A DNA stretch of 64,000 bases from an uncultured Dehalococcoidia bacterium (GTDB lineage: Bacteria; Chloroflexota; Dehalococcoidia; Lucifugimonadales; UBA3495): positions 1,671,158 to 1,735,157 of the forward strand of contig OX638345.1 in the NCBI GenBank assembly GCA_951813535.1, read 5' to 3'. Numbering within the stretch: position 1 is the stretch's first letter; each line of letters starts with the position of its first letter. A program made the position numbers and the translations under genes. Below are positions 29,349-39,450 of the stretch, one piece after another. Under the pieces are notes generated by a model that was given only the letters and a program-made list of their open reading frames with translations, was not told the DNA's origin and ran no database searches.

Positions 29349-29590
29349 CCCGAAGGGACCGCGCATCCCACCCGTTCGGCGATGCCCACAGCCCGGTCGA
29401 TATCTTTATGGGTCACGCGCCGGCGGAGCGTGGCCCATTCAACTGCAGTCACGCAGAATTGTGCCGCAGCGATTCGGAAGCGTCGACCTGGGGGACGTTC
29501 AATACCGGGATGACGGCGGCGATGAACAGTTATTCAGGCCGTAGGAATCTCAGATTGCCAGCCGGGTGAAAGCGATCGCCAAACCTGAAT
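29349..29590 (+). pseudogene. Recombinase scrap cut by the IS1380 element
   Basis: Just before the IS1380 end the plus strand reads SQIASRVKAIAK, almost identical to SQIARRVKAIAQ in the decayed recombinase at 27.2 kb. The similarity stops where the IS begins, so copy 2 of the IS seems to have landed in another broken recombinase. The remainder of this 240-base gap holds nothing else I recognise. Confidence 0.4.
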
Positions 29591-29846
29591 CCACCGAAGG
29601 GTTGCGGTGGCGGCGGTCAGACGAGGATGAGGTGTCAGGAAACAGGCTGGCGAGGACCTGATGGCGCTGAAATGGACGATGCGGAGCGCGGCCGCCAGGC
29701 CAAGGGGAGGTTGACGGCCCGTGGTAGCGGCGCTGGGAGCGATTTTCAGCGCCGACCGGAGGCGGAGAGCGTCAAGGGTCCGGCCTGGGGGCTGATCGGC
29801 CAGGCGTGGGGCGTCATCGTGGACAGGTCAAACGCCGAGGGCGCGG

Positions 29847-30716
29847 TCAGGAAGGGAGGGGCAAGGCGCGCAATCGAGCCAGGGCGCCGCTGAACTGGTT
29901 TTGCCAGGGCCAGCCTCTGGGGAGATGCAGGGTGAGGCACCGGGCCTTGTGGGCGAGTCGTCCGGCCAGGGAGAAGAAGCGTCGCCGCAGGGTTTTGGTG
30001 GTGGACACCGGCTCACCCAGACCGATGCGCGCGGTCCAGCGTGCCAGGTTGTGAGCCATAACCTGCACGGCCAGCCAGGCGGCGTTGGCGGGGAAGCGGC
30101 CCGAGGGGAGATGGTTGAGACCCACGCCGTACTTCAGAGCCTGCGCCGCACTTGATGCGGGGTCGCGGATGGCGTTCTCGATCTCGGCGTGGCGGCGATG
30201 GTCGGCCTCGAGGTCCAGGGTGTCGCCATCTCGGTCGGTGATGAAGGCGTAATAGCTGTAGGTGGCAAACAGCGCCAGTTGGGACCCGGGAGTGGGCTTG
30301 ACCCTCCGGACGATGAGACGCACCGGCACAGCGTCGGGTTTGCTCTCGAAGGGTACATACGTGGTCTCGGCCACGTCGTCGGCGCCCTCCATCCAGTATG
30401 GAATGGGCGTCCAGTCGGCCTCGGGAATGGCCTCGATGATGTTCCGCAAACTGGCGTGCTGGCGGACGGTGATGGAGTAGCGGACATTCAGCTTGCGGCA
30501 GACGGCGACAATGGCGTGGTTGTAGAAGCCGCGGTCGGCCCGCACGGTGAGTTGACCCGTGGCGCCGGCGTGGCGCACGCGGCTCACCGTCTCCCGCAGG
30601 AAGTGGGCGGCGCCCCGGGCCGTGTTGGACCGGCCCTGGCGCAGCCGTGCCATCAGCACATCGCCGGTGCCGGCGGCGACGGCAAGAAGCGGGTGATAGC
30701 CGCGCTGGCCAGCGCA
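29847..30716 (-). pseudogene. IS1380-family transposase, C-terminal half (copy 2)
   Basis: The 289-residue part with RADRGFY and HAEIENAIRD catalytic segments, and the same PASSAAQA insertion as copy 1. The first codon after the IS110 junction is TGC rather than the TAC of copy 1. It is intact apart from the insertion. Confidence 0.85.
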
Positions 30717-30732
30717 GCAACCGTATTGAATG

Positions 30733-31876
<1,144 letters not shown>

Positions 31877-32356
31877 GTTGTGGCGCTGCGCTCCCGCCTT
31901 GGCCAGCCCATAGGTCTCGCAGACGGTGGAGTCCAGGTCGATGGTCAACGGATCAGCGCCAGGGCCGGCGCCAACGGCCCAGGCCCGAGCCAGCGCCTCC
32001 CGGTTCACCCGATCCAGCTGGCGCACGTGCCCCCACCGGAAACTGCGCAGGAAGGTCCCCAGCGTGGATGGCGCTTTCACGACACAACCCAGCGCCTGCT
32101 CGGTCCCGCCAGGCCGCAGCGCGTCGGCGTCGTCAATGCAGTCGCCACCGGCCAGCGCCGATGCCACCAACGTCAGCAGCTTGTCGCCCGGGTTCGCCCG
32201 CCCCGGCGCATCTCCCAGGTCAACGTGGTTGTCGACGAGTTCACGCCGACCCAGGCGCTGGGCCAGGGTGACCGGAAGGAGCAGCCCAGCATGGTCCACC
32301 AGGCGGTGGTCATCAAAGGCGATTTGGATGCGGTCGGGCTGCTCAAGTGGCAGCAT
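31877..32356 (-). pseudogene. IS1380-family transposase, N-terminal half (copy 2)
   Basis: 160 residues from ATG 32356, with AAGGAG upstream (LEQPDRIQIAFDDHRLVDHA). It carries the first catalytic aspartate (IDLDSTVC) and ends at RHN where the IS110 element enters. Confidence 0.85.
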
Positions 32357-32626
32357 CCTTTGGGCGCTCCTTGTTTCGGTTCGGTTTGCTGTTTCACAAA
32401 CCATTATCCCCGCAGCACAGGAGCACCTTCTCATCCCTTCAGCACGCCGACATACTCATCCTTTCGGTGGATTGGGGCTAAACCAGCATCCCACGAAAAT
32501 GAGATTTTGGGTCCTACCGGCCAAGACCCCGACCAAAAATGCTTTGGGGAATGACCCGCGCTGCTGATACCGCTTGCCCGACCCGCGCGACGTCAAAGGG
32601 AAAATCCACTGCTCAGAGAGTTTGAC

Positions 32627-33386
32627 ATGCCCCCAAACAAAGACCAATCGGAATTGCTCTCCCGAATCGCCGCACTACGACATGAACGCGGCACAGACGC
32701 AGACGAGCGCTTTGGCGAACTGCTTGACAGCGTAGACGTGTACGTTTGGTACACCGACGTTTTGCTCGACGAGCCAGACGTCGCGGGACAGCCGCCCGAA
32801 GAATTGTTGGACTGCCCTCTCGAATGTCGAGAGTTAAGCCTTTGGACGCTGTTGATCCTATCACTGGAGGGGCTCGCAACAGCCTCAGAGTGCTTGCGCG
32901 CCGGTATCGCTTACCCCGGAGCTTGGTTGCTAAGAAACCTGCTCGAAGCTCGTACCAACGCCATCTTTATCGTCCATGAGCCGACTGGCCTTGCGGGTCA
33001 GAGGTGGATAAATTACAACCTCCACCGCCAGGCTAGATTGGACCCAGAGAACACGCAAGCGATGCAACTCGTCGACGAGATCAAGGCGAGGTTCCCGAAC
33101 GACAAAATCAACCGCGACGGGTGGTGGGCAAAAACAACTGACCCCAACGGGAATCCCAAGCCATACCGAGACCTGACGTCCCGATCGAATTATGTGCAGG
33201 AACTCCAACCACCCCCACCGGGCTTCATGACAGCTTTGAGAGCAGCTAGCCATCAACACGAGCTGGACATGACCAGCAAAGCGAATTTATCGGTTCACCC
33301 CGCGCTGACAGGACGTGGGGCTTCACTTCATCCGATCCAAGTCCTTTACTGGGGATCCCAAGCCACATGGGACATATTGAGAACTC
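32627..33386 (+). pseudogene. DUF5677-like protein gene, 5' part, interrupted by an IS5-family element
   Basis: About 253 residues of a helical protein. The block LRAGIAYPGAWLLRNLLEARTN, followed by RWINYNLHRQARLD, resembles DUF5677-type proteins of unknown function that are often found in accessory regions. The frame is cut at 33386 by the IS. Joining it to 34330-34412 gives 281 codons in one frame (RTLEALQRSS at the junction), so the gene was intact before the insertion. Confidence 0.6.
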
Positions 33387-33396
33387 AGAAACTATC

Positions 33397-33951
33397 TCAA
33401 AACAGCAGTTGCCACTGCCGGCGATACCAGAGTAATGCGCAGGCCAGTTGCAGCAGTCCCAGATAGTTCGATGCTTTCTTGTCGTAGCGCACCAGTATTC
33501 CCCGGGACTTGGACAGCCAGCCCAGCGTCCGTTCGACCACCCACCGTCGCGCCGGATAGCGTTTCCGACCGTCGGACGTCAGCTTTTCCTCGCCAATGCG
33601 CCGGATGTGCGGAACATAGCCATGGTTCGCGACGGCCCTAGGACCGGTGGGATTGTCGTACCCCTTGTCCAGGCACAGGTTGGGGGCGTCGCCTCCATAA
33701 TCTGCGGGGCGCACTACCACAATGCGCTCCAGCGTTTCCGCCAACAACTTCGTATCATGCACGTTGGCTCGGGCCAGCACCACGCTCAACGGGCCGCCCA
33801 GTCCTTCGACCAGGATGCTGCCGACCAGGATGCTGCCGACCAGGATGCTGCGCTTGCTGCCCGCCTTGCCCCGGTCCGTGGGGTTGGGGCCAACCGCATC
33901 CCCCCGAAACGCGCTTTGCCCATGGCGCAGTCCGCCGCTTGCCATTCCCAC
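33397..33951 (-). CDS. IS5-family transposase, second frame (OrfB part)
   Basis: This holds the second aspartate (LCLDKGYDNP) and the glutamate (RRWVVERTLGWLSKSRGILVRYDKK) of the DDE catalytic set. It is expected to be made as a fusion with the first frame by -1 slippage at the run of six G at 33905-33900, giving FGGDAVGPNPTDRG at the joint. Three tandem copies of a 15-bp unit (33808-33852) add SILVGSILVG to the segment that normally reads KRSILVDG, and the usual Asp there is Glu. These changes may weaken the enzyme. Confidence 0.8.
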   Translation of the reverse strand: MGMASGGLRHGQSAFRGDAVGPNPTDRGKAGSKRSILVGSILVGSILVEGLGGPLSVVLARANVHDTKLLAETLERIVVVRPADYGGDAPNLCLDKGYDNPTGPRAVANHGYVPHIRRIGEEKLTSDGRKRYPARRWVVERTLGWLSKSRGILVRYDKKASNYLGLLQLACALLWYRRQWQLLF

Positions 33952-34271
33952 TGCACGCCGCCCAACTCGGCGCAGTCCGCCGCCAATACCGTCCAGATGC
34001 GCTGGAACACCCCGCGCTCCACCCCGCGCTGGAAGGTGCGATGGATCGTGCTGTCATCCCCCAATTCCCTGGGCAAGTGGTTCCACTGGGACCCGCTGCG
34101 CAGCCGGAAGATGATGCCGTTGAGCATCAGCCGAGGGTCGGCCCGCTTCCGGCCAGTGGGCTTGGGCGGGTCCAGTTCCAGTATCACCGGGTGGATCTGC
34201 TCCCAAAGGTGATCGGGAACCTCCCAGATGGTTGCCAATGTCGCACCGTCCTCCATAGCCCACCTCCACAC
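33786..34271 (-). CDS. IS5-family transposase, first frame (OrfA part)
   Basis: The N-terminal DUF4096-type domain (VPDHLWEQIHPVILELDPPK, RLRSGSQWNHLPRELGDDST) and the first catalytic aspartate region (QAADCAMGKARFGG). After the G6 run at 33905-33900 the frame drifts into Ala/Arg/Ser-rich sequence and ends, so the useful product comes from frameshifting into the second frame. Confidence 0.8.
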   Translation of the reverse strand: MWRWAMEDGATLATIWEVPDHLWEQIHPVILELDPPKPTGRKRADPRLMLNGIIFRLRSGSQWNHLPRELGDDSTIHRTFQRGVERGVFQRIWTVLAADCAELGGVQWEWQAADCAMGKARFGGMRLAPTPRTGARRAASAASWSAASWSAASWSKDWAAR

Positions 34272-34329
34272 GCTTTTGCCTTATCCTAACCCCTCAATCG
34301 CCGCCTGTTCACCTTTTGAGATAGTTTCT

Positions 34330-34412
34330 TAGAAGCGCTCCAGCGGTCGTCGCCGTGGGGAGGATCCACCTGGGTCTGCTCATGGGCGGCGCTCAACGGG
34401 GCAGGCGGCTGA
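34330..34412 (+). pseudogene. DUF5677-like protein gene, 3' tail beyond the IS5 element
   Basis: Twenty-seven codons (LEALQRSSPWGGSTWVCSWA) in frame with the 5' part when the IS is removed, ending at TGA 34410-34412. It overlaps the convergent phospholipase-D-like gene end by 20 bases. Confidence 0.5.
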
Positions 34413-35478
34413 GCATGCTGACATACCACCGGGACAATGGCACGACAAAGCCGGCCCGGTGGTACAGCCGGGCCGGGGCGGATTGAGCCGGAACGCTCTC
34501 CGCAATCATCGGCGCCAGGACGCGGTCGCGGAACTGTTCCACCAACGTGGCGTTGTCCGTGCACAGAACAACCTCCTGTTGCAGGTCGTAGGCCACGAAG
34601 TCGAAATTGCAACTGCCCAGAATAAGCTGCGTCTCATCGATCAGCACGGCTTTGACGTGGCACATTTCGGGCTGATAGAGGAGTACCTCGAGATTGGAAC
34701 CCGCGGCCGAGCGGAACAACTCCTGTTGCAAAATGGCCTTGTTGTTCCGCGCCGGGTTGATCACCCGAACCCGGACCGACGCCGGAAGCTGCGCGAGTCG
34801 CTCCAACAAAGGGTCGGAAACGTAGGGTGTGATCACGTCAACCGACTTTTGCGCAATCTCGATGGTGGCGAAGAGTTCTTCGTATTGCGCTCGGCTGCGG
34901 CGGCCGTCCAGGAAGTACAGATTTCCCAGGGACGTCGGCACGATCCGCGAGGAGTTGACCCCGCGCATCGTGTCGTAGAAGTCTTCTGCCAGCGCATCGA
35001 CCAGGGTCGGGCAGCCGGTTCGCATCATCAGGTCATGCCACCGGAAATTGTGCTCACTGAGGTTGATGCCACCCAGGAATGCCTGGTCATCAACGACCAT
35101 CATCTTCTTGTGGTTGCGGAAGGGGAACTTCCGCCACAGGCTGCCCATGGGGTTGGTGACGACAATTCGGACGCCTTCCCGCTCGGTCTGGCGTAGCAGA
35201 CGCCGCGTGTCGCCCACCTCCTGGCGGAAATCTGGATCCAACACCCACCTGGGGCTGAAGACCAGATCGTCGCTGATTTTGGCGGTGGAAAAGGCGTCGA
35301 CGCACAGAATCTTTTCCTCGGCCGGAGAACGGGCCAGCAGGTCCCAGAAATGCCGCCCCACTGAATCCAGTTCGAAGGTCATCACCTGGAACAGCACGCG
35401 ACGGCGTGCCTGCAGGATGGCCGGCGCCACCGCGGCAACGAACTCCGGGGAATTGACCAGCAGCGAGGGATCGTGCAC
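34393..35478 (-). CDS. Phospholipase D-like / cardiolipin synthase-type protein
   Basis: The 361-residue protein has two HKD motifs, NHKKMMVVDDQAFLGG (about residue 142) and CHVKAVLIDETQLILGSCNFD (about residue 270), each complete with H, K and D. Cardiolipin synthases use this pair to join two phosphatidyl groups. The absence of N-terminal membrane helices suggests a ClsB-like or other phosphodiesterase. It lies 13 bases after the agmatinase-family gene on the same strand, so the two are probably co-transcribed. Confidence 0.85.
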   Translation of the reverse strand: MHDPSLLVNSPEFVAAVAPAILQARRRVLFQVMTFELDSVGRHFWDLLARSPAEEKILCVDAFSTAKISDDLVFSPRWVLDPDFRQEVGDTRRLLRQTEREGVRIVVTNPMGSLWRKFPFRNHKKMMVVDDQAFLGGINLSEHNFRWHDLMMRTGCPTLVDALAEDFYDTMRGVNSSRIVPTSLGNLYFLDGRRSRAQYEELFATIEIAQKSVDVITPYVSDPLLERLAQLPASVRVRVINPARNNKAILQQELFRSAAGSNLEVLLYQPEMCHVKAVLIDETQLILGSCNFDFVAYDLQQEVVLCTDNATLVEQFRDRVLAPMIAESVPAQSAPARLYHRAGFVVPLSRWYVSMLSRLPR

Positions 35479-35491
35479 TGGCTGGCGCGGG

Positions 35492-36484
35492 TCAGCGGGA
35501 CGGGAAGCGAGCGGCGAGAACGTCCGCGATCAGTCGGGCGGCCACCTGCACGGTCAGGTCGGACACGTCGTACGGCGGCGCCACCTCGACCACATCGAAT
35601 GCGACCAGGTTGGAGCGGGCCACCAGAGCGGTAAGGCAGCGGCGGCATTCCTCGTAATACAGCCCCCCCACCTCCGGTGTTCCGGTGCCGGGCGCCTGGG
35701 TCGGGTCAAGCACGTCCACGTCAAAAGTGATGTACAGATTGGACCCGACGGGCAGGCTTTGGGCGACGGCTTCCGGACCCGCCTCGCGAAACTGGCGGGT
35801 GGTTACGATGGTGTTGCCGTGGCTCAGGGCATCGTCATAGGGAGCGCGACGCACGCTGCGGATACCCACCGACGATATTGAGCCCACGTGCTCCAGCTCG
35901 TGACAGCGGCGAATCGGGCTGCCGTGAGTCAGCAGCGTTCCCTGGTAGTCGTGGGTGTAGTCCAGGTGCGCATCGAAGTGCACTATGTCCAGGGGAGCGA
36001 ACCGGCCCAGGCCGGCCACGGCCGGGAAGGTGATCGCATGGTCGCCGCCGAGGATCACGGGCATTGCCCCGCGCGCTGCGATCCGCGCCACCACGCCGGC
36101 CAGTCGCTCGAAATTGTGCACCACATCCGAAGGGTTCACCGTCACGTTGCCGCAGTCGGCCATGGTAATGCCGCGGAGAAGTTCATCACCGGCGTCGGCG
36201 TCGAAAAAGCCTTCGGCGTCCCGCCCTTGCCCATAGGGGTCCAGGTACGAATAGGCCCGTGGCGCATCGCGCAGCGCGTCCGGGCCATAACGGGCTCCCG
36301 GACGTCCGAAAGTGCCCTGATCGAAGGGCATACCCACGAAGGCAATGTCCACATCCAACTGATCGATGTCGGGACAGCGGGGCGACCGGAACATCGATCG
36401 CGGCCTGCGGTCCAGCGGCGCAACATCTCCGGGCGAGGAATCGGGCAGATACTGTGGTCCAATGTTGAAGTTCGGTGCGGTCAT
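35492..36484 (-). CDS. Agmatinase / arginase-family ureohydrolase
   Basis: About 330 residues from ATG 36484; a TTG nine bases upstream is also possible. The manganese ligands are all present: GGDHAITFP, DAHLDYT and DVDVLDPTQAPGTGTPE. The N-terminal motif FVGMPFDQGTFGRPGARYGP is typical of agmatinase and guanidinobutyrase-type enzymes. The reaction is hydrolysis of a guanidino compound to urea and an amine. The exact substrate cannot be fixed from sequence. Confidence 0.9.
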   Translation of the reverse strand: MTAPNFNIGPQYLPDSSPGDVAPLDRRPRSMFRSPRCPDIDQLDVDIAFVGMPFDQGTFGRPGARYGPDALRDAPRAYSYLDPYGQGRDAEGFFDADAGDELLRGITMADCGNVTVNPSDVVHNFERLAGVVARIAARGAMPVILGGDHAITFPAVAGLGRFAPLDIVHFDAHLDYTHDYQGTLLTHGSPIRRCHELEHVGSISSVGIRSVRRAPYDDALSHGNTIVTTRQFREAGPEAVAQSLPVGSNLYITFDVDVLDPTQAPGTGTPEVGGLYYEECRRCLTALVARSNLVAFDVVEVAPPYDVSDLTVQVAARLIADVLAARFPSR

Positions 36485-36613
36485 ATCAGTCAACCCACTG
36501 TGCGGCGGGGAATCTCAGCGTCCGACGGGTGAGCGCGGGTCGGCGGAGCCCACGCGTCCGCGAGAGTTGTTGATTATACTTGACCACAATCATTGAAAGA
36601 AAAGGAGATCGCC

Positions 36614-37384
36614 ATGGCACGGCTTGAGGACTACAAGGACCGGTTCCAATTCGCCAAATTTGAGCGCGAGGACGGCATCCTCCAGATGACGCTGCACAGC
36701 GACGGCGACACCCTGCAGTGGGGGGCCGGCCCGCACACTGAGCTTCCGGAGGTATTTCACACCATCGGGACTGACCCGGAGAACCGGGTGATCATCATGA
36801 CCGGCGCGGGCCACGGATTCACCGGCCCGGCGGGCAGCAGCGACACGGTGCCGCGACGGACACCGGAACAGTGGGACTCGACCTATTGGGAAGGAAAGCA
36901 TCTGTTGGGAAATTTGCTCAACATCGAGGTGCCAATCATCGCCGCCATCAACGGCCCCGCGTTGCGGCACTCGGAATTGCCGTTGCTCAGCGATATCGTC
37001 CTGGCGGCGCCGCACACCACCTTCCAGGATTCGGGCCACTTCATGAGCGGGCTGACCCCGGGCGACGGAATGCACATCATTTATCCACTGCTGCTGGGCC
37101 TCAACCGGGGCCGCTATTTCCTGCTGACCGGGCAGCTGCTCGATGCCGAAAAGGCGCACGAGTTCGGTCTGGTCGCGGAGGTGCTCCCCACCGAGGAGCT
37201 ACTGCCCCGGGCCTGGGAGCTGGCGAGGCAGTTAGCGCAACAACCCAGGCTGGTGCTGCGGTACTCGCGGGTGCTCCTCACGCACCAGGTCAAGGGTGTT
37301 CTTCACGACATCCTGGGTTACGGCCTGGCGCTGGAGGGACTGGGTTCGGCGCAAGACTATCTGGACCGCGGGCAAGGGCGCTGA
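36614..37384 (+). CDS. Enoyl-CoA hydratase/isomerase family protein
   Basis: A 256-residue crotonase-fold protein from ATG 36614, with AAAAGGAG upstream. It has IIMTGAGHGFTG, PIIAAINGPALRHSELPLLSDIVLAA and FGLVAEVLP. The usual catalytic glutamates of hydratases are not obvious: the oxyanion loop has ALRHSEL instead of the common G-G-G-x-E pattern, so the activity may be that of another crotonase subgroup. It diverges from the agmatinase gene, sharing the intergenic promoter region. Confidence 0.85.
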   Translation: MARLEDYKDRFQFAKFEREDGILQMTLHSDGDTLQWGAGPHTELPEVFHTIGTDPENRVIIMTGAGHGFTGPAGSSDTVPRRTPEQWDSTYWEGKHLLGNLLNIEVPIIAAINGPALRHSELPLLSDIVLAAPHTTFQDSGHFMSGLTPGDGMHIIYPLLLGLNRGRYFLLTGQLLDAEKAHEFGLVAEVLPTEELLPRAWELARQLAQQPRLVLRYSRVLLTHQVKGVLHDILGYGLALEGLGSAQDYLDRGQGR

Positions 37385-37391
37385 GCGAGGG

Positions 37392-37763
37392 TCAGCCTGA
37401 GAACATCTCGGCAATGAACACCATCCCGCCGGGGGTCATATCTATGATGATTCGGCTCCCGGCGAGCAAGTCGGCGCTGGCCAGAGATGAGTCTGCGGAC
37501 TCCAGCACCTTGACTTGCCTGAAACCGCGGTGCCACATCACTTCATCGTTGTAGAAGTTGAAGGTGGCTTCTTGCTCGTTAGCGAGATCCAAAACCATGT
37601 CACCGGCCGGCGTCAGGCCCAGCTGTATGATGACATCCCGCGGCAGGAGCAAGTCTGCGCCCTGAAATCCGGTGTCAATGATGACTTCAAACCGGCGGTT
37701 GCTGCCACGCATTTGAACCGGAGTCATTGCCTCGTTATATTCGTTAACCCTGCCAATGATCAC
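37392..37763 (-). CDS. Retropepsin-like (clan AA) aspartyl protease-type protein
   Basis: A 123-residue single-domain protein. RRFEVIIDTGFQGADLLLP carries the DTG active-site motif expected for half of a dimeric aspartyl protease, and LAGSRIIIDMTPGG fits the hydrophobic-Gly end of the fold. Its start overlaps the stop of the upstream gene as ATGA. Such proteins are widespread next to a small partner gene in Cyanobacteria and Chloroflexota (from memory); their function is unknown. Confidence 0.7.
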   Translation of the reverse strand: MIIGRVNEYNEAMTPVQMRGSNRRFEVIIDTGFQGADLLLPRDVIIQLGLTPAGDMVLDLANEQEATFNFYNDEVMWHRGFRQVKVLESADSSLASADLLAGSRIIIDMTPGGMVFIAEMFSG

Positions 37764-38044
37764 TTATTGATTTCCTTGATGCTTCCACCGCTCAACGTTC
37801 CAACGGTCCGGTAGCCGATGCGAAAAGCATGAGCAAAAGCGTTCGGATGAATCTCCCGGAGCCGGGAATCCGCTTCGTTCAAATCGGCGCCAACCGCGTA
37901 ATGCCCGGTGGCAACGTCGAGCACAAGGATCTTGCCTTTTTCGGTGGCCTGCAACTGGGGAAGCAACTCGTTTTCATAGATAGCCTCCGCTGCCGCCCTA
38001 TCAGTTTCCCGCAACGAGTCGGACATCATGCCCACCGCCATCAT
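37760..38044 (-). CDS. Small partner protein of the retropepsin-like gene
   Basis: A 94-residue protein with the block ENELLPQLQATEKGKILVLD, followed by YAVGADLNEADSRLREIHPN and a C-terminal FRIGYRTVG. Proteins of this type usually precede a clan AA protease gene, as here, with a 4-base ATGA overlap. Several ATG codons near the start (38044, 38029, 38026) are possible. A DNA- or protein-binding regulator is conceivable, but nothing proves it. Confidence 0.65.
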   Translation of the reverse strand: MMAVGMMSDSLRETDRAAAEAIYENELLPQLQATEKGKILVLDVATGHYAVGADLNEADSRLREIHPNAFAHAFRIGYRTVGTLSGGSIKEINK

Positions 38045-38053
38045 GCCACCATG

Positions 38054-39370
38054 CTAGCGCACGGTGGGGCAGCCGGCAATCGGGCCCGGGCCGGGCGCCC
38101 GTTGCGGAGGCACAGCGGTCAACATGAGCACGGCAGTGCCGCCGTAGATTGCCAACAGGATCCACCAGGCCAGCAGGTAGGACCCGGCGTAGTCGTGAAG
38201 GTATCCGACCAAAGGAGCGCCGACACCCGCGGACAGAAGGTTGATCGGCATCACAATCCCCCGTATCGTTCCCAGGAAAGCCCGCCCATAGTAGGCGGCG
38301 AAGATGTAGCTGTGCACAATCATGCCGACACCCACCGAACTCCCGAAGACGATGGTGGACAGGAACATCATCTGCGCCGACGAGACATAGATCATCAGCA
38401 GGATGGCGATGACGAAACCGGAGAACGCCACGGCGGCGAGGAAACGGATGGGAATTCGGTCGGCCAGCCAGCCGGCCAACAGGGAGGTGACGGCGGCCCC
38501 GCCAGCGTCCGCGGCAAAGGACCAGGAAACCAGCAGCGGATCGTACGCTTTCTCCACGAAGTAGGGTATGCGGTGAAAACTGGCGCCGCCCTGGGCGACA
38601 CCGGACAGAGCAAAGACCGCCACCAATTTCCACATCGTTCCGGTACGAAAAGCCTCACGGACGGTCCATACTTCCTCATCGTCGGCCCGACGCGGGGGCG
38701 AGGCCTCTGAGCCCGGCCTGACCGGCGCGTCGGGCGGATCGCCGTCCACCTTGAGGCCCATGTCCTCGGGCTGGCGGCGCAGGAACAACGCTGACGCCGG
38801 CACCGATATGATGATGAACATCAGCGCCAGGATCCGCCAGGTCCCCCGCCAGCCGTAGGCGTCAATCAACCATTGGGTCACCGGCATGAAGACTATGCCG
38901 CCGATGCCCAGGCCGGCGCCGGCCAGCGCCAGCGCCCGACCGCGTTTCTGCACGAACCACTTGGCCACGGGTACCGAGGTCACGATGCCGTTGGGGGCCG
39001 CGAGGCCGGACATTCCAATGATTCCGAAGAACAGTATGAACTGCCAGGCGTGGCTGCTGAAGCTCACCAACAGCAGGCACCCGCTGATCAGAAGCGCGCA
39101 CAGGGGAATGTACACCCGGGGACCGTATCGGTCGATCAACCAACCGACGGCGAAGCTCAAAACCCCGGTAGCCAGACGACGGGTGGTCTGCAACCACCCG
39201 AAGGTCGCGCGCGACAGGGCGAGGTCGCGCTGCATGGGCAGTACGAACAGGCCGTAGTTGAGGGTGCCCGTGCACATCGTCGAGAAGTTGACGGCGAACA
39301 TGGTGGCGACGATGACCCACCCGTAAAAGATCCTCCCCTGGCGGTCGGAATCCTCACCCATGGCGGTCAA
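38054..39370 (-). CDS. MFS transporter (monocarboxylate/oxalate-formate type)
   Basis: A 438-residue protein with twelve predicted helices in two halves, linked by a charged cytoplasmic loop (about residues 200-235). The first helix (FYGWVIVATMFAVNFSTMC) and the loop motif GWLIDRYGPR are typical of the major facilitator superfamily, with best resemblance to OFA/MCT-type carriers. The substrate is probably an organic acid. A perfect palindrome lies just upstream of its start (39383-39412). Confidence 0.85.
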   Translation of the reverse strand: MTAMGEDSDRQGRIFYGWVIVATMFAVNFSTMCTGTLNYGLFVLPMQRDLALSRATFGWLQTTRRLATGVLSFAVGWLIDRYGPRVYIPLCALLISGCLLLVSFSSHAWQFILFFGIIGMSGLAAPNGIVTSVPVAKWFVQKRGRALALAGAGLGIGGIVFMPVTQWLIDAYGWRGTWRILALMFIIISVPASALFLRRQPEDMGLKVDGDPPDAPVRPGSEASPPRRADDEEVWTVREAFRTGTMWKLVAVFALSGVAQGGASFHRIPYFVEKAYDPLLVSWSFAADAGGAAVTSLLAGWLADRIPIRFLAAVAFSGFVIAILLMIYVSSAQMMFLSTIVFGSSVGVGMIVHSYIFAAYYGRAFLGTIRGIVMPINLLSAGVGAPLVGYLHDYAGSYLLAWWILLAIYGGTAVLMLTAVPPQRAPGPGPIAGCPTVR

Positions 39371-39382
39371 TACAGAAACAAA

Positions 39383-39412
39383 CGCAGGGGCGAATGATCA
39401 TTCGCCCCTGCG
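39383..39412. terminator. 30-bp perfect palindrome, probable terminator of the metallo-hydrolase gene
   Basis: The arm GCAGGGGCGAATG is followed at once by its complement, so the whole 30 bases are self-complementary. It lies 38 bases beyond the stop of the minus-strand MBL gene and 12 bases before the MFS start. It has no T-run, so it may act as a rho-independent-like or processing hairpin. Confidence 0.6.
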
Positions 39413-39450
39413 CGCGACGGCCCGGTCGTGAAAGTGTCGGCCCGAGCCGA

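Larger units (their letters stand above)
33387..34329 (-). mobile_element. IS5-family (IS427-type) element, 943 bp
   Basis: Perfect 16-bp inverted ends AGAAACTATCTCAAAA occur at 33387-33402 and 34314-34329. Two overlapping transposase frames lie on the minus strand, joined by a G6 slippage run, the usual arrangement of this subgroup. The element disrupts the DUF5677-like gene. No target duplication is evident, since removing 33387-34329 restores the host frame directly. Confidence 0.9.
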
